Assembly (NCBI RefSeq): GCF_000281975.1 | Contig: NZ_AKKE01000010.1 | Location: 1-64,000 of the forward strand | Reading direction: 5' to 3' | From: Novosphingobium sp. AP12 | GTDB taxonomy: Bacteria > Pseudomonadota > Alphaproteobacteria > Sphingomonadales > Sphingomonadaceae | Length of the DNA stretch: 64,000 nt | In this document: positions 44,541 to 53,612 of the stretch, piece by piece | Layout: each line of letters begins with the position of its first letter | How positions within the stretch are numbered: the first letter of the stretch is position 1 | Translations under genes and position numbers: made by a program | The notes under the pieces: generated by a model | What the model was told of the DNA's origin: nothing | Seen by the model: only the letters and a program-made list of their open reading frames with translations | Databases searched by the model: none

Positions 44541-44594
44541 GCGAATATCCCTGTCGCCAATGAACGACAGCGCCCCACCATCCCCCCTTTTGGG

Positions 44595-44915
44595 TCAGTC
44601 CGGGCGCCGGTTCGTAATCCGGATTATGTTCCTGAAGGCAATGCCAATTCCGACGAACAGCATCACCATCAGACCCCAGGGGGACGTACCAGCGAAATGG
44701 TCGATCAACCACCCCAGGAACAGTCCGCCCGCAAGACCCCCCAGCAGTTCCGAAAGGACGCGGTTACCAAGGCGATAGCTCGCATCGGTTTCCGCACCGG
44801 CCTTCGGTCGGTTGCGTTCCTCTTCCCGCTCGCGAAGGGCTTTCAGCCTCTCGTCGAGCGAATCGATGCGCGCATCCTCGCCTACAGGGCCTTGGACAGG
44901 TGGCTCGTCGGTCAT
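44595..44915 (-). CDS. atpI: AtpI/AtpZ-family ATP synthase assembly protein
   Basis: A 106-residue protein with a charged N-terminal half (DERLKALREREEERNRP) and two membrane helices (LSELLGGLAGGLFLGWLID and WGLMVMLFVGIGIAFRNI). Position at the head of the Fo operon fits the c-ring assembly helper. ATG 44913-44915 was preferred over one four codons earlier because GGAG lies six bases upstream of it. Confidence 0.9.
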   Translation of the reverse strand: MTDEPPVQGPVGEDARIDSLDERLKALREREEERNRPKAGAETDASYRLGNRVLSELLGGLAGGLFLGWLIDHFAGTSPWGLMVMLFVGIGIAFRNIIRITNRRPD

Positions 44916-44983
44916 GTCAGGCTCCATATTATGACAACAGGAACGCAGGACGCAAACGACGGCTGCCCGCCAAGAGCGCCGCC

Positions 44984-45012
44984 CCCTTAGGGTGGGGCTT
45001 TTCCCGAGTCAA
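44984..45012 (-). promoter_or_regulatory. Candidate atp operon promoter
   Basis: Minus strand TTGACT (45007-45012), 17-base spacer, TAAGGG (44984-44989), about 70 bases before atpI. Same spacing and -10 as at rpmE. The rest of the 360-base gap between atpI and ydbL holds only the terminator at 45148 and no gene. Confidence 0.55.
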
Positions 45013-45147
45013 CCGTGCCCCGGCCCGAGCTTTGCCGGATGTTGACGCATTGTTGACAGCCACGGCGCTTTACAACCGCGCGTAGCCAAGAAGAGCCCCC
45101 TGCCCGCCGCCCAATACCGCGATGGCGATACGCCTGAGAAGCCCACG

Positions 45148-45186
45148 AAAAAGGCCGGAAAAGCGGAGGTCGCTTCCCGGCCTTTT
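45148..45186. terminator. Bidirectional-looking terminator after ydbL
   Basis: AAAAGGCCGG with inner GCG/CGC pairing and CCGGCCTTTT forms a symmetrical stem flanked by A and T runs on both strands. It is about 90 bases downstream of ydbL and probably ends the ydbH-ynbE-ydbL transcript. Confidence 0.75.
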
Positions 45187-45275
45187 CTTGATTCGTCGCA
45201 AGGCATGCGATGTAGCTTGGCAGCGGCGACCAGTGCTTTTGGACAGGGTCACCGCCCGCGCCTTGCCATGCGCCG

Positions 45276-45665
45276 TCAGGGGCAGCGCGGGTCGAGTTCG
45301 GGAGCGCCTGCGCCGCGGGTCTTCCACGAGCCGTCGAGGCCCTGGTACTTCTCGCCGGGGCGGGTGTCGCGGATCAGCTTGCAGCCGGTGGTGAAGGCGT
45401 ATTCCTGGATCGTGCTCTTGCCCGAGGCCGCGCTGGTGTAGACCGCGCGGCGCTGGTTGTTGAGGTCGCGCACCATGGCGGCGATGTCAGCGCCCTGGCC
45501 GCCCACGACGCCGAGATAGCCGTCTGTCTGCTCGCCCACCTGCCCGGCCGCGCGCGCGGCGGTGTAGGCCGGGCTGCGCGCGCTCTGCGCCTCGGCGACG
45601 GAGGTGCCGGCCACAATGAGAACCGCCGCGGCGGCAACTGCGCTCGAAAAACGGATCCTCGTCAT
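45276..45665 (-). CDS. ydbL: YdbL-family periplasmic protein (DUF1318)
   Basis: A 129-residue secreted protein: signal peptide RFSSAVAAAAVLIVAGTSVAEA, then ARAAGQVGEQTDGYLGVVG and IAAMVRDLNNQRRAVYTSAA, the DUF1318/YdbL pattern. In E. coli YdbL accompanies YdbH and YnbE and modulates their bridge. The C-terminal 40 residues (TGCKLIRDTRPGEKYQG, one Cys pair) go beyond the E. coli length. The ATG overlaps the ynbE stop (ATGA). Confidence 0.88.
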   Translation of the reverse strand: MTRIRFSSAVAAAAVLIVAGTSVAEAQSARSPAYTAARAAGQVGEQTDGYLGVVGGQGADIAAMVRDLNNQRRAVYTSAASGKSTIQEYAFTTGCKLIRDTRPGEKYQGLDGSWKTRGAGAPELDPRCP

Positions 45666-45916
45666 CAGAAAATACCCTCGTTCTGCTGCACCGTCTTCGC
45701 CGCATCGGCGGCGAGGCGGTAGACCACTTCCTGCCGGATGTTGATATTGAGCTCGATCACGATCGGCTTGTCGGGCGCAGCCACCTGGATGCAGCCCCCC
45801 AATCCGACCATGCCCGAGATCGCCATCGTCAACCCGGCCATCCGTGCGGCGCTAGCGGCGCGCCTGCCGGACCGGATTTGCCCCTGCTGCTCGATCCTGT
45901 TTCGGCGTTCGTTCAT
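45665..45916 (-). CDS. ynbE: YnbE-like outer-membrane lipoprotein
   Basis: A small lipoprotein with SGMVGLGGC as lipobox, followed by IQVAAPDKPIVIELNINIRQEV, the conserved YnbE strand. In E. coli YnbE stacks as beta strands on YdbH to reach the outer membrane. MNERRNRIEQQ was chosen (83 residues); a later Met (MAGLTMAIS) would give the usual short signal peptide and may be the true start. Coupled to ydbL. Confidence 0.88.
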   Translation of the reverse strand: MNERRNRIEQQGQIRSGRRAASAARMAGLTMAISGMVGLGGCIQVAAPDKPIVIELNINIRQEVVYRLAADAAKTVQQNEGIF

Positions 45917-45963
45917 CGCCGGGTTTCTCGCAGCCGGAACGCTTCCGGTCAATTCGAACGACG

Positions 45964-48900
45964 TCATGGAGTTTTCTCGCTGACTGGAGGCTGAATAGCG
46001 GTGGGTGGAACCGGCGGGGGGATGACAGTCGCGTCAGGAGCGGATTCGCTGCGGCTGCCGTCGGCGCCGACGAGGCCTAGCACGCGCGGGTCGGTGACGA
46101 AGGCCGGGTCGTAGAGCGAGCGCATCGAGCCGAACAGGCTGAAGAACGGCGCCTTGACGTTGACCACGAAGCGGATCGGCAGCTTGGATATCTGCTTGGT
46201 CAGGAAGTTCTGCTTGGCGCCGGTGCCTTGGCTCAACCCGTCGAAGCTGATGCGGGTGAGGATCTCGCCGGAGAGCGAGCCGCCCAGCCCGATCTCCATG
46301 TTGCGGTAATCGACCGATTTCAGCGCATCGAAGGCGAAGTTGCCCATCGCCGAGAGGTCCTTGTAGGTCAGCGCGCCGATGTAGGAGACGTTGCCCCCCG
46401 GCGCGCGGCTGACGAGGAAGCCGTTCTCGATCCGCCCGCCGTTCTCGTCGAACACCATCGGCATCTCGCCGTCGAAGATGCCGGTGGCGTTGATGTTCTC
46501 CATCTCGAGATGCTGCACGAAGGTCGCGGCATTGAGGCCGGTGACGCGCAGGGTGTAGCGGCGCGTTTCGGCGACGCCGATCTGCATGCGCGCGGGATCG
46601 AGGTTCAGCGTGCCGTCCATGAAGGGCCACTGCGCGCCGTTGACCTGGAGGTTGTAGCCGGGTCTCACTTCATAGGAGAGCGTGCCGTCGATCACCTCGA
46701 TGCCGGGATTGACCGAGGCGATGCGCACGGTCTGGTTCGGCGCGGTGACCATGCCGAGCAGGTCGGTGAACACAACTTCGCCCGAGAGGCCCTGCACCGG
46801 GCCGAAGGCCGCCGCGAAGTCAACGCCCTCGGTAGCGAAACGGCCATGGCTGGTCACGCCCTTCGCATTCCAGTCGATCCGGCCGGTGCCGTGGACCTGC
46901 CCCTTGAGGCCCGAGACGACGCCCAGCAGCGTGCGCGAGAGCGTGTCCGCCTGGAGCCGGTCGTCGAAGACGATGCCGTCCACGGCGAGGTCGGCGTGCC
47001 CGGCGGCGGTGCCGAGATCATGCGCGATGTCGGCGCGCACGATGGCGCGGTCGGTGCTCGGCTCGCGCAGCAGGGCCTGCGCGGTGATGCGGTTATTGAC
47101 GAGACGCAGGGCGGCGTCGCGCGAGACGAGCGGCTGGAACCGGGCAACCGGCTGGCGGTCCACCAGCGTGAAGCGGGCACCCTCTATCGCCAGCACGCCG
47201 CCGGCGTAGTTCCAGCGGCCCGCCGCCTGCTTCATGTCGAGCGGGACGGCGGCAAGGCCGATGTCTGCCTCGTCGAAAGTGCCGGCGATGTCCTTGCCGA
47301 CCTGCGCGTCGAGGCGGCTTATATTGAAGTGCGAGGCGGTCTGCGCCGGGCCGAGGGCGACCTTGATCGCGCTCGCCTTGATGACGCCGGGACTGCCGCC
47401 CCCCATGGCGAAGCCGAGCGGTCCGGTGGCGATGCGGATCGGCGTCTCGCCCAGCTTGCCCGAGAGATCGAGCGCGGTGGCGCCCGCCGCAAACAGGAGG
47501 TTGTCGGGCTGGCCCTGGACGATCGCGCCGCCGCGCGACGGGCACAGCGTCAGCCGCCGCCGGTCGAGCGCTAGGCTGGAGAACTGCAAGGCGTCGAAGG
47601 CGACGTCGGTGCAGCCACGCCAGACCGCGAGGCTGCCGTTCGCATTCCAGCGTCCGTCGAGCGGGACGAGCAGGTTGCGGGTGGAGCCGCCGGGCAGTTC
47701 GCCGCTCATCAGCACCTGCCCGGTGAAGGCGAGCGCGCCGTCGCGCCCCTGCTCCAGCGACAGGCGCGGCACGCCGACCATGGCCGATCCGGCCCGGTAG
47801 TCGGGCATGGCGACCTGCATCGTCAGGCGCCCATTGCCCGCCGTCTCCATCCGGCCCCAGACCTGCGGCAGGTCCCTGCCCCCGGTCGCGAAGTTGCCGG
47901 TGACGCGCGGGGCGCCGCCGCCCGGTCCATCGAACAGCGCCTGCACCCGGGAGAGCGCCAGCAGCGAGGCGCCGCTCCCCCCGCGCAGCGACCCGCGCGT
48001 GACGACGAGGCTGAGCCCGTCCTGCGACCGCCGCACGATGAGGTTGGCGTCCAGCGTGCTGCCGCGCGTCTCCCGCGCCAGCGCGCCGCGAATCTTCGCC
48101 GCGATCGGCGCACCCAGTGTACCGGCGGCCGCGCCCTGTGCCGACGCCAGCGCGCGGTCGAGAGTGTCACCCAGCGCGATGCCCTTGCCGGTCAGGTCGC
48201 CCTCGACGTCGAAGCGGGCCAAGCCGCCCGCCGAACGCGCGCGCCCGTCGAAGACCAGGTTGCCGAGGCGCGCCTGCGGGGTCGCCAGTCCGCGCACGGT
48301 GACGCGGTAGGTCGCGTTGAGCGCCTGCTTGCGATAGGTCAGCCGGCTCGTGGCGGAGAGGCCCGCGATCGTCTGCACGCCGTAGTTCGCCGCGCCGGCG
48401 GAGAGGCCGACCGTGCCCTCGCCGCCGTCGAGCGCCTCGTCCAGCGTCAGGTCGAGCTGCGCACCGGCCTGCGCCAGCCGCATCCCCTGGCTGGGGCACG
48501 ATAGTCCCTGAATCCGCACCGGCCCCACTAAGCGCGGCTTCGCGGCGGAAGTGGTGAGTTTGCCGTAAAGCGTCGTGCGGCCTGCCTTGCAGCCGCCGCT
48601 CTCCAGCGCCGGCGATACTGCCGCCACCTCGCCCGAGAACCCACCGCGCAGGGCGCCCTCGCCCGCCAGCTTGACGCCGATGCGCCCATGGTCGCTGTCG
48701 ATCAGCGCGCGCCCGTCGACGATGCCGAGATCGAGGTCGGGCATCGTGAACGGCCCGCCCTCGCCGGTGAACAGCGCCTTGTCCAGACTACCGAAGCTGA
48801 CCTTCCCGGCGCGATAAGACCCGTAGAGGCGCGGCTTGACGACGGTGATGCGCCCGATCCCCGGCAGGCCCCACGCCAGCCGGGTGGCGACGCGCAGTTC

Positions 48901-49200
48901 CTTCACGGTCAGGTCGGGACGGCGCGGATCACCGATGACGAGGTTGCGGATCACCTGCTCGGACGGGCCGATGCTGACGATCTCGTAGCGCGCGGGAAGC
49001 CCCAGCGAATCGAGCTGGCGCTGGATGAGGTTCCCAGCGATCTCCTCGCGCGACAGCCACGCGGCGCCGAGCGCCACGAACAGCAGCACCCCCACTCCGA
49101 TGACCGGCCCGCGCCAGCGCATGCGCCGCACTCGGGCTTCCCCGGTTGCAGTTTCGTCGGTGTCCGGGAACTGGTCCTGCTCTTGCGCCATGCGCTCCAT
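45964..49200 (-). CDS. ydbH: YdbH, AsmA-like intermembrane lipid-transport protein
   Basis: A 1078-residue protein with one N-terminal membrane helix (GPVIGVGVLLFVALGAAWLS) and a very long periplasmic part of repeated beta strands. Segments such as IRNLVIGDPRRPDLTVKELR, GQVHGTGRIDWNAKG and VNVKAPFFSLFGSMRSLYDP fit the YdbH/AsmA-like superfamily, which bridges inner and outer membranes to move phospholipids. The start at 49198-49200 or 49189-49191 is uncertain. It heads the ydbH-ynbE-ydbL operon and diverges from radC with a 43-base gap. Confidence 0.9.
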   Translation of the reverse strand: MERMAQEQDQFPDTDETATGEARVRRMRWRGPVIGVGVLLFVALGAAWLSREEIAGNLIQRQLDSLGLPARYEIVSIGPSEQVIRNLVIGDPRRPDLTVKELRVATRLAWGLPGIGRITVVKPRLYGSYRAGKVSFGSLDKALFTGEGGPFTMPDLDLGIVDGRALIDSDHGRIGVKLAGEGALRGGFSGEVAAVSPALESGGCKAGRTTLYGKLTTSAAKPRLVGPVRIQGLSCPSQGMRLAQAGAQLDLTLDEALDGGEGTVGLSAGAANYGVQTIAGLSATSRLTYRKQALNATYRVTVRGLATPQARLGNLVFDGRARSAGGLARFDVEGDLTGKGIALGDTLDRALASAQGAAAGTLGAPIAAKIRGALARETRGSTLDANLIVRRSQDGLSLVVTRGSLRGGSGASLLALSRVQALFDGPGGGAPRVTGNFATGGRDLPQVWGRMETAGNGRLTMQVAMPDYRAGSAMVGVPRLSLEQGRDGALAFTGQVLMSGELPGGSTRNLLVPLDGRWNANGSLAVWRGCTDVAFDALQFSSLALDRRRLTLCPSRGGAIVQGQPDNLLFAAGATALDLSGKLGETPIRIATGPLGFAMGGGSPGVIKASAIKVALGPAQTASHFNISRLDAQVGKDIAGTFDEADIGLAAVPLDMKQAAGRWNYAGGVLAIEGARFTLVDRQPVARFQPLVSRDAALRLVNNRITAQALLREPSTDRAIVRADIAHDLGTAAGHADLAVDGIVFDDRLQADTLSRTLLGVVSGLKGQVHGTGRIDWNAKGVTSHGRFATEGVDFAAAFGPVQGLSGEVVFTDLLGMVTAPNQTVRIASVNPGIEVIDGTLSYEVRPGYNLQVNGAQWPFMDGTLNLDPARMQIGVAETRRYTLRVTGLNAATFVQHLEMENINATGIFDGEMPMVFDENGGRIENGFLVSRAPGGNVSYIGALTYKDLSAMGNFAFDALKSVDYRNMEIGLGGSLSGEILTRISFDGLSQGTGAKQNFLTKQISKLPIRFVVNVKAPFFSLFGSMRSLYDPAFVTDPRVLGLVGADGSRSESAPDATVIPPPVPPTAIQPPVSEKTP

Positions 49201-49243
49201 CACTTGCGCTGGACGCGCGGGAAAGGCAATTGTTTGTGCGCAC

Positions 49244-50004
49244 ATGCCAGACCAGCCACCACTCTTCGATGACAGCCCGCGTATTTCGCCCGACGTGGTG
49301 AACGACGCCGTCCCGGTCGTCGCCCACGCCCCCATTCATGACGCCAGCGGCCACCGCACGCGCCTGCGCCAGCGGCTGCTGGGCGGCGGCGCGGAAGCGC
49401 TGGGCGATCACGAGGTCATCGAACTCCTGCTGATGCAGGCGGTTCCGCGCCGCGACATGAAGCCCCTCGCCCGCAGCCTGCTGCAGCGCTTCGGCTCGCT
49501 CGCGGGCGTGCTGCAGGCCGATCCTCGCACGCTCTCCCTGCATCCCGGCATGGGCGAGGCGACCGCCGCGGCGCTGCGCGTCGTCACCGTGGCCGCCACC
49601 CGCATGGCGCGCCAGAAAGTGCGCGAGGCCCCGGTGATCGCCTCGTGGCAGGCGCTGATCGACTACCTGACGATCGACATGGCGCACCTCACCGTCGAGC
49701 GCGTACGCGTACTCTATCTCAACACCCGCAACATGCTGATCCTGGACGACCTGGTCGGCGAGGGCTCGATCGACGAGGCGGCGATCCACCCGCGCGAGGT
49801 CATCCGCCGCGCGCTCGACCTCGGCGCGGTGGCGCTGATCCTCGTCCACAACCATCCCTCCGGCTCCCCCAGCCCAGCCGCGCCGACATCGAGATCACCA
49901 ACCGCATCGCCGAGGCCGGGCGCCTGCTCGGGGTGACGGTCCACGACCATGTCGTGATCGGACGCGAGGGGCATGTCAGCCTCAAGGCCAAGGGGCTGAT
50001 CTGA
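49244..50004 (+). pseudogene. radC: RadC/JAB-domain protein, frameshifted
   Basis: From ATG 49244 the frame encodes a RadC-like protein: an N-terminal helix-hairpin-helix part ([35 protein letters not shown]) and the JAMM domain up to [14 protein letters not shown]. There the frame turns to nonsense and stops at 49936. The expected continuation [25 protein letters not shown] is in the next frame, ending at 50004. One base is missing near 49866-49871, in a run of five C. The change removes the Ser and Asp of the H-x-H-x7-S-x2-D metal motif. Real mutation or sequencing error cannot be told apart. Confidence 0.9.
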
Positions 50005-50060
50005 GATGGATTTTCCTTGCCCGTCATTCCGGCGCATGACCGTCGCAGGGGCAACCTGAC

Positions 50061-50831
50061 ATGTGCGTCGCCGCGATCGCCTGGGACATGCATCCCGACT
50101 GGCTGCTTGTCGCCGCCGGCAACCGCGACGAGTTCCACGCCCGCCCGGCCGCGCCGCTTTCACGCTGGCAGGACGGGTCGGGGATCATCGCCGGCACCGA
50201 CCTGACCGGCGGCGGCACCTGGCTCGGCGTCACCGAGGCGGGCCGCTTCGCGCTCGTCACCAACTACCGCGTGCCCGAAGGCGCCCAGCCCGGCCGGCCC
50301 TCGCGCGGGCGGCTGGTGACGGACCTGCTGACGGGCACGACGCCGGACGACATGGCACGGATGAATCCGTTCAACCTGATCCTCGCCGAGGGCGGACAGG
50401 CGTCGTTCCTGACCAACCATCCCGCAGTCGAGACCCGCCCGCTCACGCCCGGCATCCACGGCCTCTCGAACGGCGGGTTCGACGTGCCCTGGCCCAAGAC
50501 GCTGCAGGTCGGCCAGGCCATCGCCGACTGGCTCGTGGTCGGCGAACGCGAGGTCGAGCCGCTGCTCGCCGCCCTGCGTGACGAGAAGCCGGCTCCTTCG
50601 CCCATGCGCCCGGAATTTGGACCGGAGCCGCGCTTCGCCCCGGTCTTCATCCGCGACGAGGTCTACGGCACGCGCTGCAGCACCGTCGCCGCGGTGGACC
50701 GGCAGGGGCGCGGCACCATCGTCGAGCGCAGCTTCGACGCGAAAGGCCGGGCGGCCGGCGAGGTGCGGCTCGATTTCGCCTGGCCTCGGCGCGATCACCC
50801 GGGATTTTCCTACAAGGCCGATCGCCGCTAG
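50061..50831 (+). CDS. NRDE-family protein (TANGO2 homologue)
   Basis: A 256-residue cytoplasmic protein of the NRDE/TANGO2 family. The N-terminus MCVAAIAWDMHPDWLLVAAG leads into NRDEFHARP, the family motif, and GGTWLGVTEAGRFALVTNYR follows. The N-terminal Cys2 could serve as an Ntn-type nucleophile, as suggested for relatives. The biochemical role in bacteria is unsettled; haem handling has been proposed for TANGO2-like proteins. It follows radC by 56 bases. Confidence 0.9.
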   Translation: MCVAAIAWDMHPDWLLVAAGNRDEFHARPAAPLSRWQDGSGIIAGTDLTGGGTWLGVTEAGRFALVTNYRVPEGAQPGRPSRGRLVTDLLTGTTPDDMARMNPFNLILAEGGQASFLTNHPAVETRPLTPGIHGLSNGGFDVPWPKTLQVGQAIADWLVVGEREVEPLLAALRDEKPAPSPMRPEFGPEPRFAPVFIRDEVYGTRCSTVAAVDRQGRGTIVERSFDAKGRAAGEVRLDFAWPRRDHPGFSYKADRR

Positions 50832-50980
50832 GATGCCCGCGGGCCATCATGTCCGCCGGAGAAAAACCCTTTCATACACACCCCGCCCGCACGTACTTCA
50901 TCAACTTGCCCCGCCACCACCCTTGCCTTTCGAGCCCCCGCCGCCTAGCGGCTCGCCGGTCAGAGCCACAGGAGTCGAAC

Positions 50981-52294
50981 ATGGTCCCCCGCTATTCCCG
51001 CCCCGCGATGACCGCGATCTGGGAGCCCGAAGCGCGTTATCGCATCTGGTTCGAGATCGAGGCGCACGCCGCCGTCAAGATGGGCGAGATGGGCACCGTG
51101 CCGCCGAGCGCCGGCAAGGCCCTGTGGGACTGGTGGGCGACGAACCCGACGATCGACGTCGCCGCGATCGACGCCATCGAGGCCGTCACCAAGCACGACG
51201 TCATCGCCTTCCTCGACTGGGTCGCCCAGCAGGTCGGCCCCGAAGCGCGCTTCATGCACCAGGGCATGACCAGCTCCGACGTGCTGGACACCACGCTCAA
51301 CGTGCAGCTGGTCAAGGCCGCCGACCTCCTGATCGCCGACCTCGACGCCCTGCTGACCGCGATCAAGCGCCGTGCCGAGGAGCACAAGTACACCCCGACC
51401 ATCGGCCGCAGCCACGGCATCCATGCCGAGCCGGTGACTTTCGGCCTGAAGCTGGCCGAAGCCTACGCCGAGTTCACCCGCTGCCGCGCGCGCCTCGTCG
51501 CCGCCCGCGAGGACGTCGCGACCTGCGCGATCTCGGGCGCGGTGGGCACCTTCGCGAACGTCGATCCGGCGGTGGAGGAATATGTCGCCGACAAGATGGG
51601 CCTCGGCATCGAGCCCGTGTCGACCCAGGTCATCCCGCGCGACCGCCACGCCATGTTCTTCGCGGTGCTGGGCGTCATCGCCTCCTCGATCGAGCGTCTT
51701 GCCGTCGAGGTCCGCCATCTCCAGCGCACCGAAGTGCTCGAGGCCGAGGAATACTTCTCGCCCGGCCAGAAGGGCTCGTCGGCGATGCCGCACAAGCGCA
51801 ACCCTGTGCTCACAGAAAACCTCACCGGCCTCGCCCGCGTCGTCCGTTCGGCGGTCGTCCCGGCGATGGAGAACGTAGCGCTCTGGCACGAGCGCGACAT
51901 CTCGCACTCGTCGGTCGAGCGCTTCATCGGCCCCGACGCGACGATCACTCTCGACTTCGCGCTGGGCCGTCTGACCGGCGTGATCGACAAGCTGCTGATC
52001 TACCCTGAGCGCATGCAGAAGAACCTCGACCGCATGGGCGGCCTCGTCCACTCGCAGCGTGTGCTGCTGGCGCTGACGCAGGCCGGCCTCTCGCGCGACG
52101 AGAGCTATCGCCTCGTCCAGCGCAACGCCATGAAGGTGTGGGAATCGGACGGCCAGCTCAGCCTGCTCGAACTGCTCAAGGCCGACCCCGAAGTCGCCGC
52201 CGCGCTGCCTGCCGAAGTGATCGAGGACAAGTTCAACCTCGACTATCACTTCAAGCACGTCGACACGATCTTCGCCCGGGTGTTCGGCGCCTGA
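50981..52294 (+). CDS. purB: Adenylosuccinate lyase
   Basis: A 437-residue fumarase/aspartase-superfamily enzyme acting twice in purine synthesis. MVPRYSRPAMTAIWEPEARY is the usual bacterial start, after CAGGAGTCGAAC. Active-site regions are MTSSDVLDTTLN, GRSHGIHAEP (catalytic His) and the signature KGSSAMPHKRNPV. The upstream 149 bases contain an in-frame extension without similarity. Confidence 0.98.
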   Translation: MVPRYSRPAMTAIWEPEARYRIWFEIEAHAAVKMGEMGTVPPSAGKALWDWWATNPTIDVAAIDAIEAVTKHDVIAFLDWVAQQVGPEARFMHQGMTSSDVLDTTLNVQLVKAADLLIADLDALLTAIKRRAEEHKYTPTIGRSHGIHAEPVTFGLKLAEAYAEFTRCRARLVAAREDVATCAISGAVGTFANVDPAVEEYVADKMGLGIEPVSTQVIPRDRHAMFFAVLGVIASSIERLAVEVRHLQRTEVLEAEEYFSPGQKGSSAMPHKRNPVLTENLTGLARVVRSAVVPAMENVALWHERDISHSSVERFIGPDATITLDFALGRLTGVIDKLLIYPERMQKNLDRMGGLVHSQRVLLALTQAGLSRDESYRLVQRNAMKVWESDGQLSLLELLKADPEVAAALPAEVIEDKFNLDYHFKHVDTIFARVFGA

Positions 52295-52429
52295 GCCTGC
52301 TTTCCCTTTCCTCGGTCCTGCAAAATCGGGATCGAGGAAAAGGTGCAGCAATCGGCCAAGGACCACCCTTCCCTTGCCCAAAAATCCCGCCTAGCATCCG
52401 TGTTTCCGCGGGGGAAAGCAGGAGGTAGC

Positions 52430-52801
52430 ATGCAGGTCATCCGCACTATCGCGTGGGTCGTGGTCACCGCGATTCTCGTGGCGTTCATCGCGATGAACTG
52501 GAACACCGCGCCGGTGAACTTCTGGCCGCTCGAAAACGGCAACTACATCCACTTCGACTGGCCGGTGGGCTTCGTCGCCCTGCTGTTCTTCGGTCTCGGC
52601 ATGCTGCCGGTATGGCTCTACCTGCGCGCCGTGCGCTGGCGGCTCAACCGCCGCATCGCCAGCTTGGAAAATTCGCTCCGCGCGAATTCCACCGCCGCGC
52701 TGACCAATCCCGCGACCGTGCCCGTCACCACTCCGGCGGCCGTCCCCGAGACGGACCCCGCCTTCGCCATCGAAAACCCGTCGGAACCGCTGAAACCATG
52801 A
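52430..52801 (+). CDS. LapA/DUF1049-like membrane protein
   Basis: A 123-residue protein with two membrane helices (TIAWVVVTAILVAFIAMNW and PVGFVALLFFGLGMLPVWLYL) joined by TAPVNFWPLENG, then a basic helix (WRLNRRIASLENSL) and a Pro/Thr-rich tail. The pattern fits the lipopolysaccharide-assembly-A/DUF1049 group. A consensus ribosome site (AGGAGGTAGC) precedes ATG. Its stop overlaps the pyrF start (ATGA). Confidence 0.8.
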   Translation: MQVIRTIAWVVVTAILVAFIAMNWNTAPVNFWPLENGNYIHFDWPVGFVALLFFGLGMLPVWLYLRAVRWRLNRRIASLENSLRANSTAALTNPATVPVTTPAAVPETDPAFAIENPSEPLKP

Positions 52802-53490
52802 ACCACAATCCCGTCTATCTCGCCCTCGACCTGCCCCGCCTCGACGCCGCCGAGGCTCTGGCGCGCAAGGTTTCCGGGCACATCGGCGGGATCAAGCTGG
52901 GGCTCGAATTCTTCTGCGCCCACGGCCACCACGGCGTCCACGAACTGCACAAGACCGGCCTGCCGATCTTCCTCGACCTCAAGCTGCACGACATTCCCAA
53001 TACCGTCGCCGGCGCGATGCAGGCGATCCACGTCCTCCAGCCCTCGATCGTCACCGTCCATGCCGCCGGCGGCCGGGCGATGATGGAGGATGCCAAGGCC
53101 GCTGCCGGAGAAAACTGCAAGGTCGTGGCGGTCACCGTGCTCACCAGCCTCGACGGCGACGATCTCGCCGCGATCGGCGTCACTGCCGCCGACCCGCACG
53201 AGCAGGCCTTGCGCCTTGCCGAACTCGCCCACTCCGCCGGGCTCGACGGCATCGTCTGCTCCGGCCACGAGGTCGGCGCGGTCCACAGGCAGTGGAAGGA
53301 CGGCTACTTCGTCGTCCCCGGCCTGCGCCCCGCCGACGGCAAGGCGAACGGCGCCCACGGCGACCAGAAGCGCATCGTCACTCCGCGCGAAGCTCGCGAC
53401 GCCGGCGCCAGCGTACTCGTCATCGGCCGCCCGATCAGCCGGGCGGAGGACCCGCTGGCGGCCGCCCGAGCGATCGAGGCTACCCTCTAA
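52798..53490 (+). CDS. pyrF: Orotidine 5'-phosphate decarboxylase
   Basis: A 230-residue TIM-barrel enzyme for the last step of UMP synthesis. The catalytic Lys-Asp network is in PIFLDLKLHDIPNTVAGAM. VYLALDLP at the start and PGLRPADG near the phosphate loop are typical. LapA-like gene next to pyrF matches the lapB/pyrF linkage seen in other proteobacteria. Confidence 0.97.
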   Translation: MNHNPVYLALDLPRLDAAEALARKVSGHIGGIKLGLEFFCAHGHHGVHELHKTGLPIFLDLKLHDIPNTVAGAMQAIHVLQPSIVTVHAAGGRAMMEDAKAAAGENCKVVAVTVLTSLDGDDLAAIGVTAADPHEQALRLAELAHSAGLDGIVCSGHEVGAVHRQWKDGYFVVPGLRPADGKANGAHGDQKRIVTPREARDAGASVLVIGRPISRAEDPLAAARAIEATL

Positions 53491-53612
53491 GGTTTGGATC
53501 AACCCTAACATCCACTCACCTTAACAATCACTCACCCTGCCGTTCAGCGCCGCGAAACCCCTCGGCCTCCAGATCGTTGCTCCGGAAACAAGTGAACGGA
53601 GTGCGACCTGAA

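Noticed and set aside
44916-45275. Searched for a small RNA or extra gene between atpI and ydbL
   Set aside because: Only a promoter-like site and a terminator hairpin could be supported; open frames there are low-complexity and lack ribosome sites.
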